Positions 1-6,255 of a stretch of DNA of 40,803 nt are shown in pieces. This DNA comes from Oscillospiraceae bacterium (GTDB lineage: Bacteria > Bacillota > Clostridia > Oscillospirales > Ruminococcaceae). Within the stretch, counting starts at the first letter, position 1. Every line of letters begins with the position of its first letter. A model generated the notes under the pieces. The model saw only the letters and a program-made list of their open reading frames with translations. It did no database searches and was not told the origin of the DNA. The position numbers were made by a program, and so were the translations under genes. The DNA lies in contig JAQXIW010000040.1 of NCBI GenBank assembly GCA_029007985.1, forward strand, positions 1 to 40,803, given 5' to 3'.

Positions 1-147
1 CCGCGGATAGAAAAGGCAATAGAGAGCAAAAACCACAAACTGTTGAATATACTGGAAAACTGCAACGCAATCTATGCGGATATTCCGCGGCAATATGATT
101 TGACAAATGTCAATACAAAAGCGGACTACGAAAAGATGAAAATTTAA
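1..147 (+). CDS. C-terminal fragment of a probable MobA-like nucleotidyltransferase
   Basis: An open frame enters from the left edge and ends at TAA 145-147, leaving 48 residues. The tail reads NVNTKADYEKMK, which resembles the 'N(I/V)NT-x-x-DY' ending of MobA-like NTP transferases (molybdenum cofactor guanylyltransferase and relatives). In that family the motif follows a short stretch ending in F or Y plus one or two residues. Most of the protein, including the N-terminal nucleotide-binding loop, lies outside the window, so the substrate cannot be judged. It is followed at once by a rho-independent terminator and therefore ends its transcription unit. The family call rests on one short motif. 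Confidence 0.5.
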   Translation, partial: PRIEKAIESKNHKLLNILENCNAIYADIPRQYDLTNVNTKADYEKMKI

Positions 148-170
148 CGGGCAGCTGCGCCCGTTTTTTA
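147..170 (+). terminator. rho-independent terminator after the first gene
   Basis: A 6-bp stem ACGGGC (147-152) / GCCCGT (159-164) with a 6-nt loop is followed by a run of T ending near 169. It overlaps the stop codon of the upstream gene. Confidence 0.85.
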
Positions 171-198
171 TTTATAAACAAATATTAAACGCATAAAA

Positions 199-227
199 TT
201 GAAATAATACGCAATAAATGGTAAACT
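199..227 (+). promoter_or_regulatory. candidate sigma-A promoter for the 260-877 gene
   Basis: TTGAAA (199-204), a 17-nt spacer, then TAAACT (222-227) preceded by TGG as an extended -10. Transcription would start near 234. That is downstream of the ATG at 218 and upstream of the ATG at 260, which supports the later start. Confidence 0.5.
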
Positions 228-259
228 GTCATAAAGAATGTCACGGAGGCAAAAAGTAT

Positions 260-877
260 ATGGACGGCGAAAATGTCAAGTGGATATGCAATATACCGAG
301 CGAATTTACAAAAACTCTGATAGAGTACGACAAAACACACAATCCGTATGATGCGTATAAACTGCGGCTGTTTTACCGAGACGGCGTGTATGTGATGAAA
401 AGCAAGGTAAAATACATCGAATACATGCTGTCGGCAGCCGACTGTTATGAAAACACCGACGAAAAATCAATAGAGGTTTGCGAGATACTGTGCGAAGCGG
501 CAAAGGTGCTGAAAGATAAAAAAGACACGGAAAAAGCCGCAAGGCTTTTGACAAAGCGGAGAGTCATTCTGTTTGAAATAATATCCGACGACTGCTCCGA
601 CACAAATCTTGAATTGCTGAACAAAATAAACGGGTTGTACTATTCAGTTGAAAAATTTGTTGATTATACCGTTTTTGATACGGGGCTGATTTTGAGAAAA
701 CACGGCAATGCGGTTTTGAAATACGGTTGTAAAGAATACGCATTGAGCAAGGAAAACGGCACAATAAAATTCGGCGAGACACGGGTATTTGACAGCGTAA
801 ACGAATTTATCAAATCAGCGCAGAAAGACGGCGTTTATATAAGAGAACTGTACAGAGAAATAAAAATTATTTTTTAA
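260..877 (+). CDS. hypothetical protein, 205 aa
   Basis: I do not recognise this family. The start at 260 is chosen because GGAGG (245-249) lies 10 nt upstream, while the in-frame ATG at 218 has no SD site and falls within a likely promoter. The protein is soluble: no signal peptide and no membrane segment. The middle (about residues 50-110) is charged and helical-looking, rich in Cys, Glu and Lys, as in a TPR-like or helical-bundle fold. The C-terminal third (about 135-200) has short hydrophobic strands. It is followed 9 nt later by a second small gene with its own strong SD, so the two probably form one transcription unit. Function unknown. Confidence 0.75.
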   Translation: MDGENVKWICNIPSEFTKTLIEYDKTHNPYDAYKLRLFYRDGVYVMKSKVKYIEYMLSAADCYENTDEKSIEVCEILCEAAKVLKDKKDTEKAARLLTKRRVILFEIISDDCSDTNLELLNKINGLYYSVEKFVDYTVFDTGLILRKHGNAVLKYGCKEYALSKENGTIKFGETRVFDSVNEFIKSAQKDGVYIRELYREIKIIF

Positions 878-886
878 GGAGACCGT

Positions 887-1291
887 ATGAACTACGAAAA
901 CGAAAAAAGAGAAGCTCTGATAGCAGGCAACAGAGCTCTGGAAAGTCTGCGGCGGGCAAGGGAAGAGCTTGAAAAAGCAAAAGGCTGGGGAATATTTGAC
1001 ATTCTGGGCGGCGGCATGGTCGCCTCTCTCATAAAGAGAGACAAGATGTCAAAGGCAAAAACTTTGCTCGACAGGGCATTTAACGATGTGCGGGCTTTTG
1101 ACAGGGAGCTTGAGGATATAAACATAGATGAATTTCCCGACATTGAGACCGACGATTTTCTCACGGCGGCGGATTTGTTTTTTGACAATATGTTTGCCGA
1201 TGTGATGGTTCAAAACAGAATAGAGGAAGCCATAAATAAAGTGGATACGACTATGTATAAAATCGAGAGTATTTTGCACAGACTTTATTAA
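887..1291 (+). CDS. conserved hypothetical protein, 134 aa, helical
   Basis: AAGGAG sits 5-6 nt before the ATG. The protein looks all-helical: an N-terminal amphipathic stretch (residues 3-32) rich in Ala, Glu, Arg and Lys, then a Gly-rich turn GWGIFDILGGGMVASLIK (about 33-50), then two more long helices to the end. From memory, small clostridial proteins with a similar 'GWGIxDxLGGG' turn between coiled helices are widespread and of unknown function; I cannot name a family. There is no signal peptide, and the Gly-rich segment is only weakly hydrophobic. It lies 9 bp after the 205-aa gene, so the pair is probably cotranscribed. Confidence 0.8.
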   Translation: MNYENEKREALIAGNRALESLRRAREELEKAKGWGIFDILGGGMVASLIKRDKMSKAKTLLDRAFNDVRAFDRELEDINIDEFPDIETDDFLTAADLFFDNMFADVMVQNRIEEAINKVDTTMYKIESILHRLY

Positions 1292-1338
1292 ACGGGACAT
1301 TATTCATAATTTATTCAGAATAATTCGCATGATTTTTG

Positions 1339-1367
1339 TTCACAACATAAAAATACTGTGGTATAAT
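1339..1367 (+). promoter_or_regulatory. sigma-A promoter of deoD
   Basis: TTCACA (1339-1344), a 17-nt spacer and TATAAT (1362-1367), with TGG directly before the -10 hexamer (extended -10). This is a strong match about 36 bp upstream of the deoD ATG. Confidence 0.85.
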
Positions 1368-1403
1368 TTAATCAAATAAAATGAACAGAAAGGTGATATA
1401 ATT

Positions 1404-2123
1404 ATGTCAGAATTCAAAGGTACTCCTCACAACTCGGCCAAACTCGGCGATATCGCAAAGACCGTTCTCATGCCGGGCGACCCGCTGAGAGCAAAATACG
1501 TTGCGGAAAAATTCCTGGATAATCCTGTTTGCTTTAACGAGGTCAGAGGTATGCTCGGATACACAGGTACTTACAAGGGCGTCCCGGTCTCCGTTATGGG
1601 CTCGGGTATGGGCATGCCGTCAATAGGTATTTATTCTTATGAGCTGTACAATTTCTACGGCGTTGAAAACATTATCAGAGTAGGCACATCCGGTACGGCA
1701 GACCCTGACATCAAACTTTTTGATGTTGTGCTCGCCACAGGCTCTTGGTCAAATTCCACATACGCAAAAGCCGGCTTCGGATATGAAGAACAGACGCAGT
1801 ATCCGTCGGAAGAATTGGTAAACGCTCTTGAAAAATCGGCTGCAGACCTGGGCAAAAAGGTCACAAAGGGCATTGTAGGCTCCGGCGACGTCTTCTATAT
1901 GGGCGAGGGAATTGTCGACGAATACGACAGACCTGAAATAGTATGCGGTGAAATGGAGAGTTTTGCACTGTTCGCAAACGCCAGATATCTGGGCAAAAAG
2001 GCGGCGTGCATGCTGACAATTACAGACCAGCATCTCTACAAGACCATTGCCACACCGCAGGAAAGACAGACGGCAGTCGACGACATGATGGAAATCGCAC
2101 TCAATGCGGCAATCAAACTGTAA
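1404..2123 (+). CDS. deoD: purine-nucleoside phosphorylase (DeoD type)
   Basis: Hexameric (class II) purine-nucleoside phosphorylase of the cytosolic salvage pathway. It splits purine ribo- and deoxyribonucleosides with phosphate into base and (deoxy)ribose-1-phosphate. At 239 aa it has the usual length. Visible motifs: TPHNSAK near the N-terminus (the His reaches the neighbouring subunit's site), MPGDPLRAK (phosphate-binding Gly and Arg), IRVGTSG (phosphate-binding Arg), GEMES (Glu contacting the ribose), ITDQH (the catalytic Asp) and QERQTAV (the paired Arg). SD AAAGGTG lies 8-9 nt before the ATG. It stands alone between its own promoter and terminator. Compared with E. coli DeoD the catalytic SDH is TDQH here, but the Asp is kept. 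Confidence 0.96.
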   Translation: MSEFKGTPHNSAKLGDIAKTVLMPGDPLRAKYVAEKFLDNPVCFNEVRGMLGYTGTYKGVPVSVMGSGMGMPSIGIYSYELYNFYGVENIIRVGTSGTADPDIKLFDVVLATGSWSNSTYAKAGFGYEEQTQYPSEELVNALEKSAADLGKKVTKGIVGSGDVFYMGEGIVDEYDRPEIVCGEMESFALFANARYLGKKAACMLTITDQHLYKTIATPQERQTAVDDMMEIALNAAIKL

Positions 2124-2132
2124 CACATAATC

Positions 2133-2153
2133 GGGCGGCACAGCCGCCCTTTT
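2133..2153 (+). terminator. terminator of deoD
   Basis: Perfect 7-bp stem GGGCGGC / GCCGCCC with an ACA loop, followed by TTTT, 10 nt after the deoD stop codon. Confidence 0.9.
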
Positions 2154-2163
2154 CATTGCCGCA

Positions 2164-2192
2164 TAAAAAAATCGGTGCAGTAAAACACCGAT
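2164..2192 (-). terminator. terminator of the flavodoxin gene
   Basis: Inverted repeat ATCGGTG (2171-2177) / CACCGAT (2186-2192). Read on the minus strand it is followed by a T-run, the A-run at 2165-2171 on the plus strand. It ends the minus-strand gene at 2217-2702. Confidence 0.85.
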
Positions 2193-2216
2193 ATTTTCAT
2201 TATAATCAGAAGATAA

Positions 2217-2702
2217 TCAGAAGAGCTCAACAGCCTTCTTTGCGAATTTCTCGCCGAATGCAATAAGAGCGTCGGCTTTGTCCTCAACCTTTGCATTGTT
2301 TACAAATGCGTTCTGACCGATGTGAGACATAGGCATACCGTGGGAAACGCCACCGGAATATACAACCATGCCTTTAGCAAGCATAAGTGTGTTGAGACCG
2401 TTGAGAGTCATTTCGGAGCCGCCGTGTGTGAAGTTGGCGGTCGAGAATGCGGCGCCGAGTTTATCGGCAAACGGCATTTTGGCTGTCTCCATAAACTGTA
2501 CCATCTGCCATGAGCATGTGGCAATGTATGTCGGGGCGCCGAATACAATACCCTTTACATCGGCAATATCCTCGGCCGTGACATCTTTTATTGAGTATGT
2601 TGCCACCTCAACGCCTTCGACCTTTTCCATGCCGGCTTTTACAAATTCGGCGGCCTTTTCGGTGTTGCCTGTCTCGGAATGATAGATAATTGCAAGTTTC
2701 AT
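2217..2702 (-). CDS. flavodoxin family protein
   Basis: Small FMN-binding electron-transfer or quinone-reductase-like protein, 161 aa, cytosolic. The N-terminus MKLAIIYHSETGNTEKAA carries the flavodoxin phosphate-binding loop (S-E-T-G-N-T). The core VKGIVFGAPTYIATCS (about 49-64) matches the second FMN-contact segment 'GsPtY', and AFSTANFTHGGSEMTL (about 85-100) the third. The length and the GG-S-E segment resemble WrbA/flavodoxin-fold NAD(P)H dehydrogenases more than short electron-carrier flavodoxins, but the redox partner cannot be read from the sequence. GAGG lies 7 nt before the ATG. It is monocistronic, with an extended -10 promoter and its own terminator. Confidence 0.9.
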   Translation of the reverse strand: MKLAIIYHSETGNTEKAAEFVKAGMEKVEGVEVATYSIKDVTAEDIADVKGIVFGAPTYIATCSWQMVQFMETAKMPFADKLGAAFSTANFTHGGSEMTLNGLNTLMLAKGMVVYSGGVSHGMPMSHIGQNAFVNNAKVEDKADALIAFGEKFAKKAVELF

Positions 2703-2750
2703 AGTTTTACCTCACTGAAATATATTTTGAATCGTCCGATTACTGATTTT

Positions 2751-2759
2751 ATTATACCA
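2751..2759 (-). promoter_or_regulatory. extended -10 promoter of the flavodoxin gene
   Basis: On the minus strand TGG-TATAAT (plus-strand positions 2759-2751) lies about 50 nt upstream of the ATG. The region 17 nt further up is a poor -35. A consensus TTGACA is present, but only 7 nt from the -10, too close to act as its partner. Confidence 0.6.
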
Positions 2760-2784
2760 TATTTGTCAAGTGTTTTACATAGGT

Positions 2785-3549
2785 CTAATCGCGTATGCCG
2801 TACGCCTTTTTTGCGTTTTCCATAGAGACTTTTGCGACAAATTCCTCGCTGACACCGCGGAGTTTTGCTATCTCTTTTACCACATTTGCCACGTCGTATG
2901 CTTCGCACCTGTCCTCGCTTCTTTCAAACGGCGGACAGTACGGGCAGTCGGTTTCGATTAAAAGCCTGTCCCACGGAGTTACATTGAGAACATCAATGTG
3001 GGCTTTGTTCCACGCCGGGTAGGTCAAATCGTTGTTAAACGAAACATACATTCCCCATTCAAACGCCTCTTTTATATATTCCGTCGGGCCGCCGTATCTG
3101 TGTACAACGCCCTGCGGCTTATATTTTCTCAGTATTTCAAAACAGTCCTCGTGGGCGTCTCTGTCGTGAATAATGACGGGCATATTTAATTCTTTACTAA
3201 GTTCGAGCTGCCGAATGAATACCTTTTTCTGTAAATCTTTCGGTTCGTCCCAAAAATAATCCAGGCCCATTTCGCCGATAGCCACGATTTTTTCATTTTT
3301 TGCAAGCTCTCGTATTTTTTCAAGATAGCTTTCCGAGGCCGACAGCGCCCAATGCGGGTGCACGCCGATACTGCCGTAGGCAAAATCGTATTTGCTGCAA
3401 ATGTCTGTTACGGTGTCAAATACGCTCTCGTCGCTGCAACAATTCATTATGTATTTGACATCGGTGTTTTTAAGATGCCGCAGCCTGTCGTATCTGTCTG
3501 CGTCAAACATTGCGTCTTCATAGTGAACATGGCTGTCAAAAAGTTCCAT
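2785..3549 (-). CDS. tatD: TatD family metal-dependent hydrolase
   Basis: TIM-barrel amidohydrolase of the TatD/YcfH/YabD family, 254 aa. Characterised members are Mg- or Mn-dependent DNases acting in the cytosol. Metal-ligand motifs in order: DSHVHYED (residues 5-12, the H-x-H pair), GEMGLDYFW (bridging Glu), VIIHDRDAHED (His), VVHRYGG (His; usually H-C-F-S-G) and IETDCPY (Asp). The start is placed at 3549 rather than an upstream in-frame ATG at 3591, because AAAGGGGG directly precedes 3549 and the TatD N-terminus normally begins a few residues before D-x-H-x-H. It is preceded by the 72-aa gene at 3596-3814 and probably cotranscribed with it. Confidence 0.92.
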   Translation of the reverse strand: MELFDSHVHYEDAMFDADRYDRLRHLKNTDVKYIMNCCSDESVFDTVTDICSKYDFAYGSIGVHPHWALSASESYLEKIRELAKNEKIVAIGEMGLDYFWDEPKDLQKKVFIRQLELSKELNMPVIIHDRDAHEDCFEILRKYKPQGVVHRYGGPTEYIKEAFEWGMYVSFNNDLTYPAWNKAHIDVLNVTPWDRLLIETDCPYCPPFERSEDRCEAYDVANVVKEIAKLRGVSEEFVAKVSMENAKKAYGIRD

Positions 3550-3595
3550 ACATCCCCCTTTGTAAAACAAAATGCGGACAAAAGCCCGCATCGGA

Positions 3596-3814
3596 TTATT
3601 TTTCTTCGATTTTGTATTCGAATTCGTATTCTGCCTGCAAAGCTTTTACCTTGTCTTCATTGTCTTCAATGAATGTCTTTGTGTATATGGATTTGCCTTC
3701 CGCCTCGTAGTCTTTCAAAATTTTCTGGAGCTTTTCCCAACATTCGTCCCGCTTGTCGTAATCCTCGGCAAATGTGATGATAAACTCTCTGTGTTTAGGA
3801 ATTCTTGCTTTCAT
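3596..3814 (-). CDS. hypothetical protein, 72 aa
   Basis: A small, very charged protein (many Glu, Lys, Asp) with no Cys pair, signal or membrane segment. Not recognised. It is likely real: AGAGGT precedes the ATG at the right distance, a consensus promoter lies 26 nt upstream, and the gene leads into tatD 46 bp away. It could be a small nucleic-acid- or protein-binding partner, but nothing in the sequence shows this. Confidence 0.75.
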   Translation of the reverse strand: MKARIPKHREFIITFAEDYDKRDECWEKLQKILKDYEAEGKSIYTKTFIEDNEDKVKALQAEYEFEYKIEEK

Positions 3815-3839
3815 ATTGTACCTCTTGTCATTTTTTTAT

Positions 3840-3868
3840 ATTGTATTGTACTTTTGAACCGTTGTCAA
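3840..3868 (-). promoter_or_regulatory. promoter of the 72-aa gene and tatD
   Basis: On the minus strand TTGACA (3868-3863), a 17-nt spacer, then TACAAT (3845-3840). The predicted transcription start is about 20 nt before the ATG at 3814. Confidence 0.85.
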
Positions 3869-4015
3869 ACATAAATGCAATTTTTGAAAAAATTTTGGAG
3901 TATTTTTGATATAAACGCAAACAAAAGCAATAAGGAAAATTCAAACGGAACAAAATAAAACCCAATCCCTAATTGACCTATTATACAAAATTTTGCTGAA
4001 ATATTCAAAAAACAG

Positions 4016-4044
4016 TTGCATTTTTATTTTATATATGTTAATAT
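4016..4044 (+). promoter_or_regulatory. promoter of the rimP-nusA-infB operon
   Basis: TTGCAT (4016-4021), 17 nt, then TAATAT (4039-4044) with TGT immediately upstream (extended -10). Transcription would begin near 4051, giving a leader of about 70 nt before rimP. Confidence 0.65.
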
Positions 4045-4067
4045 AGTCAAGATGAATTTTAGTAAAG

Positions 4068-4092
4068 GAGAGAAGGGCAACCTTCTCTCTTG
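4068..4092 (+). promoter_or_regulatory. leader hairpin upstream of rimP (possible attenuator)
   Basis: Perfect 9-bp stem GAGAGAAGG (4068-4076) / CCTTCTCTC (4081-4089) closed by a GCAA tetraloop (GNRA class), followed by TTGTTTTTG. It lies about 17 nt after the predicted transcription start and about 33 nt before the rimP start codon. The shape is that of an intrinsic terminator with an interrupted T-tract, so it may work as an attenuator. It could instead be a 5' stabilising structure. Confidence 0.6.
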
Positions 4093-4122
4093 TTTTTGAG
4101 AAATTATTTTGGAGGTATTCGC

Positions 4123-4602
4123 TTGGCTAAAGGTAAAAAAGTCACGGAAACAGTCGAAGAAATCGTCCGTCCGATAGCGGAGGAAATGGGGCTTATTCTG
4201 TGGGATGTCACATTTGAAAAAGAGGGCCCGGATTGGATTTTGAGAGTCTATATAGACAAGGACAACGAGGGCGTGTACATTGACGAATGCGTCGATTTGT
4301 CAAGGGCGGTCGACCCGCTGCTCGACGAAGCCGACCCGATAAGTATCCCTTACAATTTTGAAGTTTCGTCTGCCGGGCTGGGCAGAAAACTCACAAAGCC
4401 GTTCCATTTTGAAAAGAAAATGGGCGAAACCGTATTGGCAAGGCTTATTCGCGCGGAAAACGGCGTCAAAGAGATTAAAGGCGTGTTGAAAGATTATGAC
4501 AACGGCTTTATCACAATAGAAAAAGAAGACGGCACACAGGTGATTGTCGAACAAAAGAACACGTCTTTTGTCAAACTGTGCGACGATGAAGACTTATTTT
4601 AG
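4123..4602 (+). CDS. rimP: ribosome maturation factor RimP
   Basis: Factor for 30S subunit maturation, 159 aa, cytosolic. The protein shows the two RimP domains: an N-terminal alpha/beta domain with WDVTFEKEGPDWILRVYID and the VDLSRAVDPLLDE segment, the conserved EVSSAGLGRKLTKPFHF loop (family: EVSSPGldRPL...F), and a C-terminal Sm-like barrel (about 90-155). The start is TTG 4123, placed by GGAGG (4111-4115) 7 nt upstream. An upstream in-frame TTG (4090) would put the SD inside the gene. It is first in the operon, 9 bp before nusA, the order conserved across Firmicutes. The usual Pro in SSPG is Ala here. Confidence 0.95.
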   Translation: MAKGKKVTETVEEIVRPIAEEMGLILWDVTFEKEGPDWILRVYIDKDNEGVYIDECVDLSRAVDPLLDEADPISIPYNFEVSSAGLGRKLTKPFHFEKKMGETVLARLIRAENGVKEIKGVLKDYDNGFITIEKEDGTQVIVEQKNTSFVKLCDDEDLF

Positions 4603-4611
4603 GAGATAAAA

Positions 4612-5667
4612 ATGAACAAGGAATTTTTTGAAGCTCTCGACACAATCGAAAAAGAGAGAGGCGTTAAAAAGGAAATACTTTTGGAAAAAATCACAAAGGC
4701 GATGGAGGTTGCCGTTCAGAAGGACATGGGTCTTTCATCGGCGGCACATATAAATGTCAGCGCCGACACAGAGAAATATCTGTTTTCCGTTTCGGTCATA
4801 AAGGAAGTAGTCGAAGAAGTCGAGGACAACGACACACAGATAAGCTTGGAAGATGCCAAAAAGTACAAATCCAGAGCAAAAGTCGGCCAGTCTGTAGAAA
4901 TACCGATTAAGACAAAGGACTTGGGCTACATCGCCATCGGCGCGGCAAAGAATGTCATCAGACAGGGCATTAAAGAAGCCGAAAAAGCACAGCTTTTTGA
5001 AGATATGCAGGGCAAGGCACAGGAACTTGTAACGGGCGTTGTACAGAGAATCAGCGAAAAGAGCGGCGCCGCCATTCTGCAAATCGGCTCAAACGAGTTT
5101 GTTTTGCCGAAAGAAGAAATGATACCGGGCGAGACAATTTCCGTCGGCGATATGATAAAGGTGTATGTTGTCGATGTCGTCTCTACCGAGAGAGGCCCGA
5201 GAATTATGCTGTCGAGAACACATTCCGGCTTTGTCAAAAGACTTTTTGAAATCGAAGTACCTGAAATTTACGACGGCACGGTAGAGATAAAGGCTATCAG
5301 CCGCGAGGCAGGCTCGAGAACAAAAATGGCGGTTTGGTCCAAGGACGAAAATGTAGACGCCATCGGCGCCTGCATAGGCACAAGAAGACAGAGAATAGAC
5401 AACATCACCGCCCAGCTTTTCGGCGAAAAAATTGACATTGTAAAATACAGCGAAGACCCGGCGGAATTTATCAGAGAGGCTCTTTCTCCGTCACAGGTCA
5501 CAGATGTCGAAATCCTCTCTTTACAGCCTAAGACATGCAGAGTCACGGTGCCGGACGAACAGCTTTCACTTGCCATCGGCAACAAGGGCCAGAACGTCAG
5601 ACTTGCGGCTCACCTCACCGGATTCAAAATTGACATTCATCCGCAGAGCGGCTATTACGAAGGTTAA
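4612..5667 (+). CDS. nusA: transcription termination/antitermination factor NusA
   Basis: RNA-polymerase-bound elongation, pausing and termination factor, 351 aa, the usual length for Firmicutes forms without the C-terminal acidic repeats. Domains in order: N-terminal RNAP-binding domain (1-125), S1 domain (about 132-200), KH1 (about 205-275) and KH2 (about 280-345). KH2 has a normal GxxG loop (AIGNKGQN). In KH1 the expected 'VGPKGxR' reads IGTRRQR, so the second Gly of the GxxG loop is Arg. KH1 may bind RNA differently. The neighbouring GEKIDIVKYSEDPAEFIREA segment is standard. SD AGGAG. The leader hairpin upstream of rimP would suit autoregulation by NusA, as known in other bacteria. Confidence 0.96.
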   Translation: MNKEFFEALDTIEKERGVKKEILLEKITKAMEVAVQKDMGLSSAAHINVSADTEKYLFSVSVIKEVVEEVEDNDTQISLEDAKKYKSRAKVGQSVEIPIKTKDLGYIAIGAAKNVIRQGIKEAEKAQLFEDMQGKAQELVTGVVQRISEKSGAAILQIGSNEFVLPKEEMIPGETISVGDMIKVYVVDVVSTERGPRIMLSRTHSGFVKRLFEIEVPEIYDGTVEIKAISREAGSRTKMAVWSKDENVDAIGACIGTRRQRIDNITAQLFGEKIDIVKYSEDPAEFIREALSPSQVTDVEILSLQPKTCRVTVPDEQLSLAIGNKGQNVRLAAHLTGFKIDIHPQSGYYEG

Positions 5668-5681
5668 GGTCGGGTGATGAT

Positions 5682-5951
5682 ATGGCAATCAGAAAAATAC
5701 CTCAGAGAAAATGCATCGGCTGTAACGAATCAAAAGACAAAAGGGAACTTTTAAGAGTCGTCAGGTCGCCCGACGGGGATATTTCGATAGACGCCACGGG
5801 TAAAAAGGCGGGCAGAGGCGCATACATTTGTAAAGATACAAAATGTCTCGCCCTTGCAAAAAAAGGCAAAAGACTTGAAAAAGCATTTGACACAACAATC
5901 TCGGAGGAGATTTATTCTAAACTTGCACAGGAGATAGAAGACGGTGAATAA
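5682..5951 (+). CDS. rnpM: RNase P modulator RnpM (YlxR)
   Basis: Small basic RNA-binding protein, 89 aa, of the YlxR family. The B. subtilis member binds RNase P RNA and modulates RNase P. Motifs: RKCIGCNESKDKRELLR at the N-terminus (C-x-G-C and the conserved E-L-L-R) and KKAGRGAYIC (the family's GRGAY signature). It lies between nusA and ylxQ in the standard order; the next gene starts 8 nt before its stop. SD GGGTGAT lies before the ATG. Confidence 0.93.
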   Translation: MAIRKIPQRKCIGCNESKDKRELLRVVRSPDGDISIDATGKKAGRGAYICKDTKCLALAKKGKRLEKAFDTTISEEIYSKLAQEIEDGE

Positions 5952-6255
5952 ATTGCTGTTTGGCGTTTCTCTTGCCAGAAAATCGGGCAAAATCACAATG
6001 GGTTTTGACGCGGTTAAAGACGCGGTAAAAGAGGGCAGAGCCGCCGTTGTGCTCATTGCAAAAGACATAAGCGACGGCACGGTCAGAAGAGTTAAAAATA
6101 CATGCGGCGACAGAGTGCCGGTGTATCTGACCGATTACACGCAATACGACTATTCTAAAGTTGTCGGCAGACTCACGGGGGTCATCGCCGTGACCGATGA
6201 AAATCTGGCAAAACTGTGCACACAGGCAATCGAGATAAAAGAAGGAGAGTCTTAA
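5944..6255 (+). CDS. ylxQ: L7Ae-family RNA-binding protein YlxQ
   Basis: Small protein of the L7Ae/L30e/S12e/Gadd45 superfamily, 103 aa, of the type lying between ylxR and infB in Firmicutes. Family members bind kink-turn RNA. Visible motifs: [21 protein letters not shown] near the N-terminus and [18 protein letters not shown] (about 33-50), where the family usually has 'vliAeDas..t'. The start is GTG 5944 with GGAG upstream, overlapping rnpM by 8 nt. The TAA stop shares its last A with the infB ATG (TAATG). Confidence 0.9.
   Translation: MNKLLFGVSLARKSGKITMGFDAVKDAVKEGRAAVVLIAKDISDGTVRRVKNTCGDRVPVYLTDYTQYDYSKVVGRLTGVIAVTDENLAKLCTQAIEIKEGES

Larger units (their letters stand above)
3815..4122. 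other. divergent intergenic region (308 bp)
   Basis: The space between the minus-strand 72-aa gene and rimP holds the minus-strand promoter (3840-3868), the plus-strand promoter (4016-4044) and the leader hairpin (4068-4089). The A+T-rich stretch 3869-4015 shows no ORF, repeat or convincing structure. Confidence 0.7.

Noticed and set aside
218-259. ATG at 218 as start of the first complete gene
   Set aside because: It has no SD and lies inside a likely promoter; GGAGG before ATG 260 fits far better.
1298-1325. A+T inverted repeat ATTATTC/GAATAAT after the 134-aa gene as a terminator
   Set aside because: The stem is only 7 bp of mostly A-T pairs and no T-tract follows at the right place.
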